Assembly (NCBI GenBank): GCA_030411725.1
Contig: MU839836.1
Coordinates: 62,001-126,000, forward strand
Direction: 5' to 3'
DNA length: 64,000 bases
Source: Echria macrotheca
Lineage: Eukaryota > Ascomycota > Sordariomycetes > Sordariales > Schizotheciaceae
Part shown: positions 41,723-52,278 of the stretch, piece by piece
Layout of the letters: the number at the start of each line of letters is the position of its first letter
Numbering within the stretch: position 1 is the first letter of the stretch
Notes under the pieces: model-generated
Seen by the model: only the letters and a program-made list of their open reading frames with translations
Database searches by the model: none
What the model was told of the DNA's origin: nothing
Translations under genes and position numbers: made by a program

Positions 41723-42247
41723 CTATTTACCGGAATGAAGACATAAAAGGTGATGGGCTACGACCCTGAAATAGGAACAAGCGAAAGCAAAAGCAGGGCA
41801 AGTCTCCGATTCTGTGATTATGTGGACTGCGCGCAAGATGTCCCGTAATTGCGTGTTGTCCCAGGTGTCCTTCAAAGTCTGGTTGTAGGTGTCTGCCTCG
41901 GCTCGAAGTCGCTGTAGGTCGGCCTCGAGGTTGGCTGTTCCCTCGGGATGTTGCTTGTATCCCTTGAGCTTGGCAATCACCTTGATCCATTGTTCCGGCC
42001 CGAGTGACAACTCGGCGGCACGTTTGTCCTGGTCTGACCGTTTGGCCATATGGAAGGGTTTGATCTGACTGAAATCCGTCAGGAACCGCGTGGAAGATTG
42101 GCCGAGATGCGTCGCGGATTGAGTACAACTGGTGCGTTCCAAACTTGAGATCACGCTTCTCCCTGATAGATCTAGCTGAAATACTAACTGGTAATATCCG
42201 AGTCCAAAAACATACTTGGGCAGTTGTTGCTGCTCTTCCTGCGACAT
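41723..42247 (-). CDS. Small hypothetical protein next to the HET gene
   Basis: Exons 42247-42216 and 42068-41723 give 125 residues, if a 147-nt intron (GTATGT, branch CCTGACGG, acceptor TTTCAG) is removed. Without splicing the same frame stays open for 174 residues, but the stretch encoded by the intron looks unlike protein. The spliced product has a Gln-rich start, then PEQWIKVIAKLKG and a long charged helix (ANLEADLQRLRAEADTYNQ) likely to form a coiled coil. I do not recognise a family. It starts 72 bp downstream of the HET gene's stop on the same strand, an unusually tight spacing. Confidence 0.45.
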   Translation of the reverse strand: MSQEEQQQLPKYVFGLGYYQLVFQLDLSGRSVISSLERTSCTQSATHLGQSSTRFLTDFSQIKPFHMAKRSDQDKRAAELSLGPEQWIKVIAKLKGYKQHPEGTANLEADLQRLRAEADTYNQTLKDTWDNTQLRDILRAVHIITESETCPAFAFACSYFRVVAHHLLCLHSGK

Positions 42248-42318
42248 AAGAAAATTTGATCAGGGCTGAATTCCCTCCCCCACAATGCTACCTAGTCACC
42301 TCAATCGCTCCGGCGCGT

Positions 42319-44916
42319 TCAATCGACCAACCAACTTTGGTCGGGTCCGAGGACTTTGGCACCCGCAGACCTAAGGATCCCCGAGATTCTATCATAGCCT
42401 ACGCCCGTGGGGACGGCGAAGCTTCTGACATCGACATCGTCCCCGAGAGAGGGGCGTTGAACCGGAAAGGAAGGGATGTTTCCGGCCCTGCGGATGTCGG
42501 CGCCTGGACCGAGCACCACACAGCTCCCACTGCATACACGACTGACATGAACGACCCCGTTGGCGAGGATCTGGAAGATGGCTAGGATTCCTCCTCTCAG
42601 ATCCTGGCGATGGCTATTGTTAGGAATGGTTGACGGGGGCTCCACGTTATCAAAAATGAAGCAGAGTGTACTGACGCCATAGAGCTTGAACAGGTCAACC
42701 GCTTCTTGGCTAGAAACATCATCGGCAGACGCTTGCGGGTCTCGGACATGATCATCGACGAATACAGTCGTGACGTCGTGCGTTGTGGTTGGGAGCCCGT
42801 CGAGCGAGAACCTCATCTGGTAAACCACCTCATCATGACCAATCAGATGGAGCACATTGGTTATCGGGTGTGAACCTGTGGTCCACATGAGCCCAGAAGC
42901 CTGGAATTGGACGCCCCCGGGGGTATTTTGGACCGTCGGTCGTTCGAACCGATTTGCGGTTGGCATATAGCGGCAGCCCAAGAAAGACCGAGGCGCCCAT
43001 CTGAAGCAAGGGGCACTGAGACGTGGGAGGTCATTGAAGATGATGGACCGCGGTGGCTCTTTGATGAGGCTCCAGAAAACCTTCATCCTGTCGTGTGGAG
43101 GTGCCTTGATGACCTGGAGTGAGCTCGCCTTGTCCATGCCCATCAGCGTGGAGAGACACAGCGCCTCGTCAGTCTCGACGCTTGTAGAGCGGGTTGAGAG
43201 CGAGCCGCGGAGAGCATCAAGTTTCTCCCACAAAGGCGCATTTCTAATGCGGGAGAAGCTCCTGATCTCGTGGATCCGCTCAGATAGCGCGGGCAAAATT
43301 GTCCACCTCACGACAGGGTCCGCCGTCATGCTAAGGCGAGTGATGCCCTCATCGATGTCGTACACGCCGTCGATGAACTGGAAGAAGAGCGTCTTCGCCA
43401 GGACGCCTTCCTGCAGTGTCCACAGTCTGCGATTCCAGTCCGACGAGATGATCATCATCAAGCTCTCGTGGTCCGGGACAGAGGTGACGCTTTGAGCCTG
43501 TAGCCAGCTGTCGAGGACAAGGACGGCGGTGGCGTTTTGGTACGTTTCCCGCATCATGGAGATGGCCAGATTTTGGGCTTCGTCCTGGCCGGCCACATCG
43601 GGAGGGCAGCCGATGGTGTCGATCCAGAACAGGACGATGTCAGCATGCCTCCCCGGAAGGTTCTGAATCATGTTGCTCAACCGTATAACCTGGCACCGGG
43701 GCAGAGCGCTGGTTTCGACGTTGCCCAAGCCATCGGACCAGACGTGCGAGATAGCGACGTACGCGCAGCTGAAGTCTGGCTGGGACGGCACCAACATCAG
43801 GGTACGGTCGGTACTTTCGTTATCGACGGCCATAATCAGAGGAATGCTCCCGCTTTTGAGGATCTCGAAGACCTCGCCAGGATCGGCTGACATCTCGTAG
43901 CATGTTGATTTGTCGCATCCATCGGTATGTTTGGTCTGGTAGGTCTCATCGCTTAGCTGGAGATGTGCACACTTCGTAGCCGAGCACAGCGTTTTGGTAG
44001 AGACCGGTTCTGCTGCTAGAGCCCTATCATCATTGCTACTATTGATGATAGTTCGAGAAGCACTGCCATGGGTAGGATCGGCAATCAGCTGCAGAGACTC
44101 GGATGACGATGATGATGACATTGCTCTTCCATGCGGATTTATCCGTATCATTTGATGCTGCCAGTCTGGATGGGGTCTTTCCATGGCTTGCATAAAGTAG
44201 ATGGAAGCTGTGTTGAGCCGCTCCGAAAAGACCGATAGATTTGAAGGACACCAACCATCATTCCTCATGTTGCGCCAGATGTAGCTGCTTTTGGGGTTAA
44301 TGAGATTCCTGGCTCCAAATACAGCCCATGGCCTTGGATCGAAGTTTCTTTGACTTGAGGCTAGTCTAGCCATGCCACTAACTACGACGCATTCGATCAT
44401 GGTCTCGAGAAATAGGGACGTCGCGATCGTGAGTCGCGGATCGCGGGGATCACAAGGCGAGGCCGCCGCGATAAAAGAGATCAGCGAAAACCGTTTGTCC
44501 CGGTGAAACTTGGGGTAGTGGCGACTTTGCAACTCCGTGTGGATGGAGCCGAGCACGGCGAAATGTTCACCGCTGTAGATTGTTGGCTGGGGCGGGTAAT
44601 AGCTGAACCACTCCCTCAAGATGCTGGTGTCGATTACACGAGTGCCGTCTTCCGTGAGCCTTGTGAAGTCGTTCAGCGACACATGCTTCCGAAACGCTGC
44701 GGCAATAGCACCAAAAAACAGCCATGTTTCAAGGAAGGCGAGAAACTCTGGCGACGGGTTTCGAAACAAAATCATCCATTCCTGGACAGATCGTTCGTCC
44801 CAGCCCTGTCGATCGGGATATTCCACCCACACACCGTCGTCAAAGTCCTCAACGGCTAGGCAGGGAATTTCGACGTGCGCTCGAGTTCTTTTTCGTGGCA
44901 GCATTGCGTAATCCAT
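42319..44916 (-). CDS. HET-domain protein with long N-terminal region
   Basis: Single-exon gene of 865 residues. The start is the ATG at 44916; an upstream GTG in the frame is not used. The N-terminal 370 residues are mostly helical with no recognised domain. The HET core follows: CAYVAISHVWSDGLGN (about 380), a solvent-exposed FWIDTIGCPP (usual WIDalCIdQ), and WNRRLWTLQEGVLAKTLFF (about 485-505). The end is a beta-rich region found in long HET proteins. HET domains are TIR-like and mediate incompatibility-type cell death when activated. This copy is intact, unlike the one at 16220-18511. Partner and specificity are unknown. It is on the same strand as the 125-residue protein that follows it. 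Confidence 0.85.
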   Translation of the reverse strand: MDYAMLPRKRTRAHVEIPCLAVEDFDDGVWVEYPDRQGWDERSVQEWMILFRNPSPEFLAFLETWLFFGAIAAAFRKHVSLNDFTRLTEDGTRVIDTSILREWFSYYPPQPTIYSGEHFAVLGSIHTELQSRHYPKFHRDKRFSLISFIAAASPCDPRDPRLTIATSLFLETMIECVVVSGMARLASSQRNFDPRPWAVFGARNLINPKSSYIWRNMRNDGWCPSNLSVFSERLNTASIYFMQAMERPHPDWQHQMIRINPHGRAMSSSSSSESLQLIADPTHGSASRTIINSSNDDRALAAEPVSTKTLCSATKCAHLQLSDETYQTKHTDGCDKSTCYEMSADPGEVFEILKSGSIPLIMAVDNESTDRTLMLVPSQPDFSCAYVAISHVWSDGLGNVETSALPRCQVIRLSNMIQNLPGRHADIVLFWIDTIGCPPDVAGQDEAQNLAISMMRETYQNATAVLVLDSWLQAQSVTSVPDHESLMMIISSDWNRRLWTLQEGVLAKTLFFQFIDGVYDIDEGITRLSMTADPVVRWTILPALSERIHEIRSFSRIRNAPLWEKLDALRGSLSTRSTSVETDEALCLSTLMGMDKASSLQVIKAPPHDRMKVFWSLIKEPPRSIIFNDLPRLSAPCFRWAPRSFLGCRYMPTANRFERPTVQNTPGGVQFQASGLMWTTGSHPITNVLHLIGHDEVVYQMRFSLDGLPTTTHDVTTVFVDDHVRDPQASADDVSSQEAVDLFKLYGVSTLCFIFDNVEPPSTIPNNSHRQDLRGGILAIFQILANGVVHVSRVCSGSCVVLGPGADIRRAGNIPSFPVQRPSLGDDVDVRSFAVPTGVGYDRISGILRSAGAKVLGPDQSWLVD

Positions 44917-45896
44917 GGCTTGGATGTTGATCGTCGATGCTACCGTCACCAGACTTCACAATTGTTAGCGATGGTGAAAACTCGGTCTCTTCAGTTGGTA
45001 GAAAGAATATTACCCCTTGAAAACTCACATTCGAAAGTGGTAGTACGAGAGATCAGGGGTTGAAGCGTACGAGTTCCAGCGGGTGTTGCGAAGCCGTAAC
45101 AAGTTTCCTTGCACCCGCTCACCTAAAATTCGTCGGCTTGAGAACAGGGAATCTTGTTATCATTCAAAAAAATAGGTAGGATCGACTCAGATAGATACAT
45201 GTAAGGTTCCTTTCCTTAGGCATTTTTATCTTCGGACCGTAAGCTGATCATCACATTCGGTCTTGGGCCTCAAAAACTGCATAATGTGACTCAAGAGTTA
45301 CACCGCAGGTATTAGCGATTTTCTCCGGCCAACAGCAATGGAATGACAGTTCTGCGGGAACCCAGACGGAGGCTGCGCTTGTGGCTCAGCTGCAGCGCTA
45401 TGCAAGCCCCTCTCGAGTGTATTGGTGGCACCCAGTATTTCATGGGACTCATCAAGGGTGAGTATCAAGCAGGTGAAAGAGTGTGACGCCTTGACGGGAC
45501 GTGTCGCTATGGAAAATAAAAGGAGACATTGAAGAAGGAGAGGATAGTGAAGAAAGATAAGGAAGGAGAATGAAAGGAAGGGAGGAAAAAAATACTGCTA
45601 AATAGGTACTTAGTGCTTGTTGGAGGGGCATTGTTGGGCATGGGGTAAGCACCTTGCGTGCGCGCATTTCTGCCTAACAAACGCCAACCACAGTTGACTC
45701 TGAAAGGGGATACGTGGCATGCCTCTGCTGATCTGGGCAGTTTCATAGGCGTTTTTCTTGGAGTGCCGGTAGTTCTTGTGCTACTTGGCGAGCAAGTATA
45801 AAGTCTCACGGAGACTCGGGAAAAATGATTCGGGAACTATCAATCGAGATTGCTCGGGATTATATTTTTACCTAGCCACCGCTTCCCGGCCTAGGG
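44917..45896. other. Intergenic divergent region between HET gene and UBX gene
   Basis: 980 bp with an AG-rich stretch at about 45510-45600 and no recognisable gene. It serves as the upstream region of both flanking genes. Confidence 0.3.
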
Positions 45897-46689
45897 ATGG
45901 CGGCCACGGTTCTCCGATGCCGGCACTGTCAAAGAGCATTCCCCGAAATACTCGAGGCCGAGCTGCACTCCATCTCCACTGAAGGGTATGTCCAAAACGT
46001 TGAAATTGATGTCACGACCGGTGTTGATCCGGCTATCGCTCTCCAGATGTCATGTCGATTTCGATGCCGTAGACCCTACCGATTGCACTAGTCCACCTGT
46101 GCCACAAGAAGCCGGCCCGACGGTGCCATTGGACACTCGCGGATCAACGCCATCCAGCTCCCCTTCCGAGTTAGGTCAACCTACGGAACCTAGCGTTGTC
46201 GCAAGAAAAGAAGAACCATTTGACAACAAAGCTGAAGTGAAGAAGGCGACGGAAGAGCGACTCAAGCTGCGAGCAGCGGAAAAGCTGGAACGTGACAGGA
46301 TCCTCGACCTTATTAAGAAGAACAAGAAACAACAAGCAGTTGCGCGACATGGGGTGGGTGCAAAAATAAGCTGCCATGGCTCATCGAGCGCAAACCCCAT
46401 TGCCAACCCTGCTTTGTCTTCTGTTCCGCTGGACAGCAACGAGGTTAAGCTGCGGTTACGGATGTTCGATACATGTGGCATTCTAGACAAGGTATTCTCC
46501 CGGAAGGCGAAGCTCTCAGATGTGGCTGCTGCTTTGCAAGAGGAGATGGACATACTGGGGGTCCAGAGCTTCTCCTGGCAAGGCAGCTTCCCGCCCAAAG
46601 TTTGGGAAGAAGCGGAGTTCTCGTCAGTAACTCTGGAGGAAGCTGGACTTGGCAAGAGCGCCGCTCTTATTGTAAAAAGGAAGAAGTGA
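45897..46689 (+). CDS. UBX-domain protein with an N-terminal Cys/His motif
   Basis: Exons 45897-45985 and 46047-46689 give 243 residues. The 61-nt intron (GTATGT...CTCCAG) joins two frames into STEGCHVDFDAVD. Residues 8-23 (CRHCQRAFPEILEAELH) resemble the single zinc-finger-like motif found at the start of some fungal UBXN1-type proteins. A long charged helix (AEVKKATEERLKLRAAEKLERDR, about 100-130) follows, then a UBX beta-grasp domain (about 160-243) ending TLEEAGLGKSAALIVKRKK. UBX proteins bind the Cdc48/p97 ATPase. Here the usual FPR loop reads FPPK, so Cdc48 binding may be weak. It lies divergent to the HET gene. Confidence 0.82.
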
Positions 46690-47752
46690 GGTAATATAGG
46701 TTTTACCGTTGTTCGCGCTTTCTATCCCTCACTATACGTACGCAGCACCGTCCGGTCCGAAATGTCAGCAATGAAAAAGAGGTTGTTGGAAACAACTCGC
46801 GTTATTGGAATTGTTGGATAATTGACTAGTCTAGGTTGAAACTGGTCGAGTGAATTCCTCATTCTGCGCTCACGATGTTCGGCATTGTCCATCCGTAGGT
46901 AGGTAGATGCCCCAGAGCAACAGGCCTCCCAGCCACTTGCCGCTCCTTCTGGCCAGTCGTGGCAGAATACACCCGGGAACCTAGGTTCTGGTTGGTGGGG
47001 GTGGTTGTCCTTATCTATTGTTTCTTGCTTCTTGCTTCAAAAAGACGACGGGGAGAGTTTTTGGGGGGCGGAGATGACAAAGGGGGCCATTGCTAGTGGT
47101 GTGTGCGTGGCTACCTAACTGGCAGACCCCGCTCTCTTCTCGGTAGATCTTTTGGTCAATCCCTACAAGTCTCCCAATAGGATTCGAGTATGAGAGTTAC
47201 CTGCAGGTGATTTGGGGGCTGCCCTCATCCGCCACGGCCGATGACATCCACTCATAGGACGACAAACTTGGCGAGCTGGTGTGGCACTTTTTGAGAGTGT
47301 GGTTCCACGGTGGGCAGTGCTCCAGCTGGAAATGTCCCATTCAGTGTGGTTCTTTGAACCTTTGGTTTGCTTTCTTCTGCTTTTCTTCTGCAGCCTCAAT
47401 CAACCAGAATTTCTGCACTTTTGCTGCATTTGTTGCTCCGTCTGTGTTCACGCCCCAATACACCCTGCAGTTCAGCCCTGGATAGCTTATCTTGCCAGCC
47501 TTGGTCCATCGATAGGGCGATGAGACGCGATGGATTTTTGCATTTTCCACTGCGTCGTTTTCTGCCGGAAGGGGGTGGGGGAGGAAGATAGGTTCCGCAT
47601 CGGTCAGAGCAGGAGCCGGGGCAGACCATTATTAGTAGCCTTGGGGGTATTTACATGCCTGACTTTTTGTCCCTTACGTTTCCCTCTTCCCTGCGGGTAG
47701 TGTGCTGTAGCCAACCTGCGAGAACATCAATTCTGGCCATCTCAAACACAAT
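46690..47752. other. Intergenic region
   Basis: 1.06 kb with GTAGGTAGGTAG near 46896 and AACCTAGGTTC near 46979. No gene was recognised; the short frames are chance. Confidence 0.3.
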
Positions 47753-49349
47753 ATGGCAGCACCTCCTGGATCGGCCGAGTATGTGGCTAGCCTGCTGACG
47801 GGCCCGGACCATTCCTGCCCACACCCGAATAAACAAAAGGCTGGGAACCCGCCATTGCGCATGGGGTTCTTCCGACACACGGATGGCGCAACCTCGTACA
47901 TCGACACGAATAAGCTCTGCCAAGACTGCTACAGCAAGGCGGTGCCCAACCTCACGGTTTGGACGACTTACTACAAGCCGTCGGAGCGGCCCATGGAGCC
48001 GTCGCACAGAGAACATCTGCGTAGTTCCATGTTGAGCTCGGAAGAGTGGTCGCAGCGCTACGGTCCTAACGCGACTTTGCCTCCGCTGGAAAACACTGGA
48101 TGGCAGGCGCTGCGCAACCCAGCCAGCGACGACTACTACCCGCCCATGATGGAGTCGGGCACCGAGGACGACCCAGACGCACCGGTGCGCAGTGGCATCC
48201 GCATGCCCGTCAATGCCGAGGCCCACGAAGCCTTTCGTTTGATGCAGGAAAGTGGTACACCCTTCTATATTGACCAGCTGCACCTGACGCAGCCGTGGGA
48301 CCCCAACGCCCCAGACCAGCAGGCCGAGGACCGCCGCGTCGCTGCTGAGAACCGTCGCGCCTATGAAGCAGCTACCACCGGCATCCTCGGCACCGGCGTG
48401 GGCGGTGGCGGGGTCAACAGCATCGTCGAGCAGCGCATCTTACAGGATAGGATCCAGGAAATCCCCGGGCGATTTGGAGCCCCATCCGCCAGCCAGCGTC
48501 AAGATGATTATACACTGACTGATGAGTATGATCACACTCCGCAGCCGAGGCTGCCAGGCCGTGACGTAGGCGCCTCCTTTCGCCCACCCCTCAAAAAAAG
48601 AAAGAAAAAAGAAAAAAGAGAAACCCAGCTTTTGGCCAGCTGTAAGTAGCTAACTTTTGCTGCCAGAACGTCTCTACCGCGTGGCCGGAAATGTACACCA
48701 TGCCATCGCAGGAGGCCATCGATGCCGAAGAGTTGGCCATGAGAGGCTTCGTATCGGGACCGACGGGAGGCGAAATCGAGCGAAGGTAAGCCTTACAAGC
48801 TTCCACCCCACCATTGCTTCTTCACCGTTGGATTTTTTTATCAACTTGCCCCTTTGACCCCCGTTTGTAGATTCCTAGAAGCCGGCCGGCCGCCGAGTGG
48901 TCGCGGGAGCGATAGCGAGTACATTCAGGCCGCACGCAGCTTGGCTGGGGTCTCGGACAAGGACTCAGCCGAGTCGGCGGCGGGGTACCAGCCTGAGTAC
49001 GGGATGTCAGTCGTGGGTAAATTCATTCAAGTCTCCACTGGTCCCTGCCAGACCACCTCGTGCTAATATCTTGGCCCTCTAGATCGCGACGCCGGAGCGT
49101 CCTCCCAGCGCCTATACTAGGAGCTCGAGGATGAGCTATGAAAGTGATCGAAGCGCTTCTCGTGGAGGTGCGCGTGAGTACGGGTATGCTAGGACTGCGG
49201 CGGGTGGTGTGGCTGTTGGCGGTGCAGTTGCTGCGGGGATTGTAGCTGCAGATGGTGACAGTGGTGACGGCGGTGACGGCTGCTGCGAGGATGGATGTTG
49301 CGAAAACGGATGCTGCGAAGATGATTGCTGCGATGACTGTTGTTGCTGA
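47753..49349 (+). CDS. Unknown protein with Gly/Ala segment and Cys-pair tail, four exons
   Basis: Exons 47753-48565, 48667-48785, 48871-49012 and 49083-49349 give 446 residues. The introns are 101, 85 and 70 nt with branch sites GCTAAC and TGCTAATA where visible. Intron 1 has donor GTAGGC; not splicing it would add a Lys-rich run and a stop. The N-terminal third has Cys/His residues (SCPHPNKQK, LCQDCYSKAVP) that could bind metal. The middle is hydrophilic. The last exon holds a Gly/Ala-rich hydrophobic stretch (GGVAVGGAVAAGIVAA) that may span a membrane, then an Asp/Gly linker and a 22-residue tail with 11 cysteines arranged as CC pairs every five residues. I know no family with this architecture. 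The tail recalls Cys-rich transmembrane (CYSTM) modules only loosely. Confidence 0.7.
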
Positions 49350-49476
49350 GCGCTTGACTTTGAAACACGAAACCAAACAAACAGCGGACCACAGGTCATT
49401 TCATTTATACTTGTAATTCACCAGCCGGTCCTAGCCCAGGATGCGGTTTGTATTGAAATGTTATAGTGGCCCAGTT

Positions 49477-50538
49477 TTATATGCTGAAGGTGGGCTTTAC
49501 GGTGGAAGACTTCTCCTTCTCCTCCATCAGGTCAGAGCTACCTGCCGCTAGCTCCGCCCGGATAGCAGCCTCATTTCGCCGGTATTTATCCCACCAGAAC
49601 TGGTTCTTTCTCTGTGGGAACAGGCTCCAATGTACCATGTAGTCCTCCTCGGTTTCCGTTAGCTGAAGTCGTGCATACGTCTTCGACCGGTGCCAGCTCG
49701 GATCCCCCTGCTCGACCTCGAGACGCAGCTTTTTTCCCAACATGTGCGGTCGCGCACCCAGCCCAATGCCGGTGGCAACCGAGCCGGCCAGCAGCACGAC
49801 GACGGTCAGCAGCTGGCTGAAAAGAGTCGCCATACCAAGCGTAACGACGTGGATCCCAAAGGCCGCCCAGCCCAGTCCCCGCAGCACCAGGTACCATCGC
49901 GGCTGGCGTGGCTTGGGGTCCGTGAGGAGGCAGTTGACCACCGCCTGCCGCGGCGCGATGATGGTCACGGCCTTCCCATTCGGCATGGTCAGAAAGACCT
50001 TGACTATCTCGCCGGGGTCGAGGGCGAAGCTGTCCACGTTGTGGTCGATGCTATTGCGAAGACAGCTAACCATGCGCTGCCGCACCGCGACCGAGACCAT
50101 CATGGCCGCGACATTCGCAAAGCCCCACCAATCTCCTATGGCGGCGCTGAGCGACAGAATTGGCAGCATTGTGATGCAGCCTAGCATCCAGCCGAAAGCG
50201 CGCTCGCCCGCCGAAATCTCGGCGCCGTCGGTGCGCAGTCGGATCACGGTTGAGCTGTACGTGGTGGGATGGCGCAGCAGCCAGCGCGTAAACCAGGCCG
50301 AGACGTCAGTCGCCATGATGCCGTCGGTGACATTGTAGAGCACGAAACCTGGCTGAGGGTCGGTAAAGCTGTTGTTGCCGAATATGTACCCCCCAAGGAT
50401 AGGGAGCCATTCTGTCGCTGGGCTGTACAATAGCGTGCCAACGGCGACGTTCATCGACTCAGCGCCGAGGATGGTAACTAGCCCTAATGCGTCGATGCGG
50501 AAGGGCGCCCAATACAGTATCGACTGGAGAATAAACAT
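49477..50538 (-). CDS. Fungal multi-span membrane protein of unknown function
   Basis: Single-exon gene of 353 residues from the ATG at 50538. Hydrophobic segments appear at about 15-50, 110-150 (GWMLGCITMLPILSLSAAIGDWWGFANVAAMM) and two near 218-258 (GLGWAAFGIHVVTLGMATLF, LLTVVVLLAGSVATGIGLG), so four or more spans are likely. A soluble loop between them includes DPGEIVKVFLTMPNGKAVTI. The C-terminal 90 residues are charged and cytosolic-looking. The first exon starts close to a hydrophobic segment, so a further upstream exon is possible. I do not recognise the family; similar fungal proteins of unknown function exist. It converges on the Cys-tail gene with 127 bp between their stop codons. 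Confidence 0.7.
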   Translation of the reverse strand: MFILQSILYWAPFRIDALGLVTILGAESMNVAVGTLLYSPATEWLPILGGYIFGNNSFTDPQPGFVLYNVTDGIMATDVSAWFTRWLLRHPTTYSSTVIRLRTDGAEISAGERAFGWMLGCITMLPILSLSAAIGDWWGFANVAAMMVSVAVRQRMVSCLRNSIDHNVDSFALDPGEIVKVFLTMPNGKAVTIIAPRQAVVNCLLTDPKPRQPRWYLVLRGLGWAAFGIHVVTLGMATLFSQLLTVVVLLAGSVATGIGLGARPHMLGKKLRLEVEQGDPSWHRSKTYARLQLTETEEDYMVHWSLFPQRKNQFWWDKYRRNEAAIRAELAAGSSDLMEEKEKSSTVKPTFSI

Positions 50539-51740
50539 CTTGGTAGCAGAAATAAATAGGTTCGATGCACCTTGGATAGTGGAGAGTTGGTGTCAAGGCA
50601 GTTGGGTGGGGAGGGAAGCGATTCCAGTGCTGGTATGGGAAATTTGTAGGTAGTTATTCACCAATAGCTGTGTGCCTTGCTGACGGTTGCCTCTCGCTCA
50701 GCCCGAGCTGTGCGCCCCTCCCTCTTGCAGGGAGGAAGATGGGCTAAGCCGAACTGAGCCGATTCAAGTCAAGTACCCTATGAGCCAAGGCAAGGTCTCG
50801 GAGAAACCCCGCAGCTTCCACCCAATGGCACCCATCGAGATTGACCGCTGGGGTCAGCCATTGGTGATCTCTGCGAGTATCGTTGGGCTCGTGATTGCAT
50901 GCCTGGCATTGCCAAAGTGCCAGTGAGTCTGAGCCACGGCAGTGCCAAAGTCAGAATTTCAGAGAAAGTCTGTAAAGAAATGGGCTCTGGCTGTAAGCGA
51001 GATCGAGAGAGAGGGAGGCCCTGGTTGAGAGCGGGAAGTCTCTTCGACCGGCAGCCAGGACCCTGAAATGACCATTCAGTTCAGCAGAAACCAAAGAAAC
51101 CCCGGACGAGCTGGTGTGAGAGAAGGGTACACTGGTACTTGGGCTCTCTGCTGACACAATGGATGCTCGTCCGGAGCCTAGCGAAACCGCAAATACCGAG
51201 GACCAGCACCATTGAATGGGAATCAGAATCAGGGAGGCTATGCATATCATCACAGGAATCGGGCTTGATAAAGACCGGCGTCGAGTCCTTGATTAGTTGA
51301 CTAGTGGGATACCCGCAGGACAACTCGCTGCCCTGATACGACCGCTGTCAAATGTAAGGCCAGTTGAAATACCTAGTCAATGAGAAATTGACTGGGTGCA
51401 GAGTTCTAAGCCTACCTAGTGGTGAAATCCCTGACAACCACGTAAGCATCATTCTAAGAACTACCTCTAAAGAGCAGGAAAACCCGTCCTCATCGGGGTT
51501 GTGGTATCCGATGTTCTGGCCTTAGCATCCGTCTCTACAGCCATCGCCTTTCTTCTTTTGTCAATATAAGGACAACGTGATCCAATACCCGATCAGTTTC
51601 TCCAAAACCATTGTGGCAGAGCTGGCCAGACAGTTCCGCCAAGACCCATACAACAATGTTTCTAGCTATTCCAAGGAGTTATAGCCCACCCATAGCGTGT
51701 TGACAAGCCAAAACTCTTAGATGCTAAGGGAATTCGTTGA
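50539..51740. other. Intergenic region
   Basis: 1.2 kb upstream of the membrane protein gene. Open frames here start with TTG or are short and were not called. The right end joins the AAA-ATPase remnant. Confidence 0.3.
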
Positions 51741-52278
51741 GATGTTGGACAGTCACGAGAACTGGAATATCTTCAAGGACCTCCTGGAACTGGAAAAACC
51801 GCAACGGCTGAAGCCATCGCGCAGATGTACCAGAGGCCCTTATTGGTTCTAGATATGGGCGACCTTGTGGATATCATGGGTGGCGGAAGAGACTTCCTTG
51901 CCTTGGCTGAGGCCTGGGACCGTGTCGTCTTTCTGGACGAGGTGGTTGCCTTCCTCTTGTATCGCAACAAACAAGACGTGCATTCGAACTCGGATGTATC
52001 TTGTATGTACTTTATTCTCTTCTATGTTTCCCTTCGATTGCTAATCTACGGTAAAAGACCCACTCCGCGTCATTGAAACCTTCTCTGGTCTTCTAATCCT
52101 AACCACCTGCCGCCCAGGAGTCCTTGAACAAGGCGTCGAATCCCGGGTTCATTTGAATATCTGTCTGAGAGCACTCAACCTCGAGCAAACTCTCAAAATC
52201 TTCAAACACAACATCGCCAGCCTCAAGCAGACCGAGCAGAAACTAGACACTCCGGGGCGCCGATGTCAGGTTGGCTAA
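51741..52278 (+). pseudogene. AAA-ATPase gene remnant
   Basis: A single frame enters after a TGA at 51738-51740 and encodes the core of an AAA domain: Walker A GPPGTGKTATAEAIA (from 51777), a Walker-B-like segment VVFLDEVVAFLL, and then GLLILTTCRPGVLEQGVESRVH, which matches the usual sensor/arginine-finger stretch. An intron (52003-52057; GTATGT, TTGCTAATC, AAAAG) still splices in frame. It then stops at 52276-52278. The long N-terminal region of these fungal AAA proteins (DUF7025-type) is missing, and the segment between Walker A and Walker B is shortened. I read it as a decayed, 5'-truncated copy; a start for it is not evident. Confidence 0.65.

Noticed and set aside
45085..45125. Similarity to the conserved end of small-subunit rRNA (GTAACAAG)
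   Set aside because: Only a few bases match and the flanks are unrelated, so it is a chance match.
50687..50926. 79-codon frame ending in a hydrophobic segment
   Set aside because: It begins at TTG, not ATG, and the hydrophobic end alone is not enough support.
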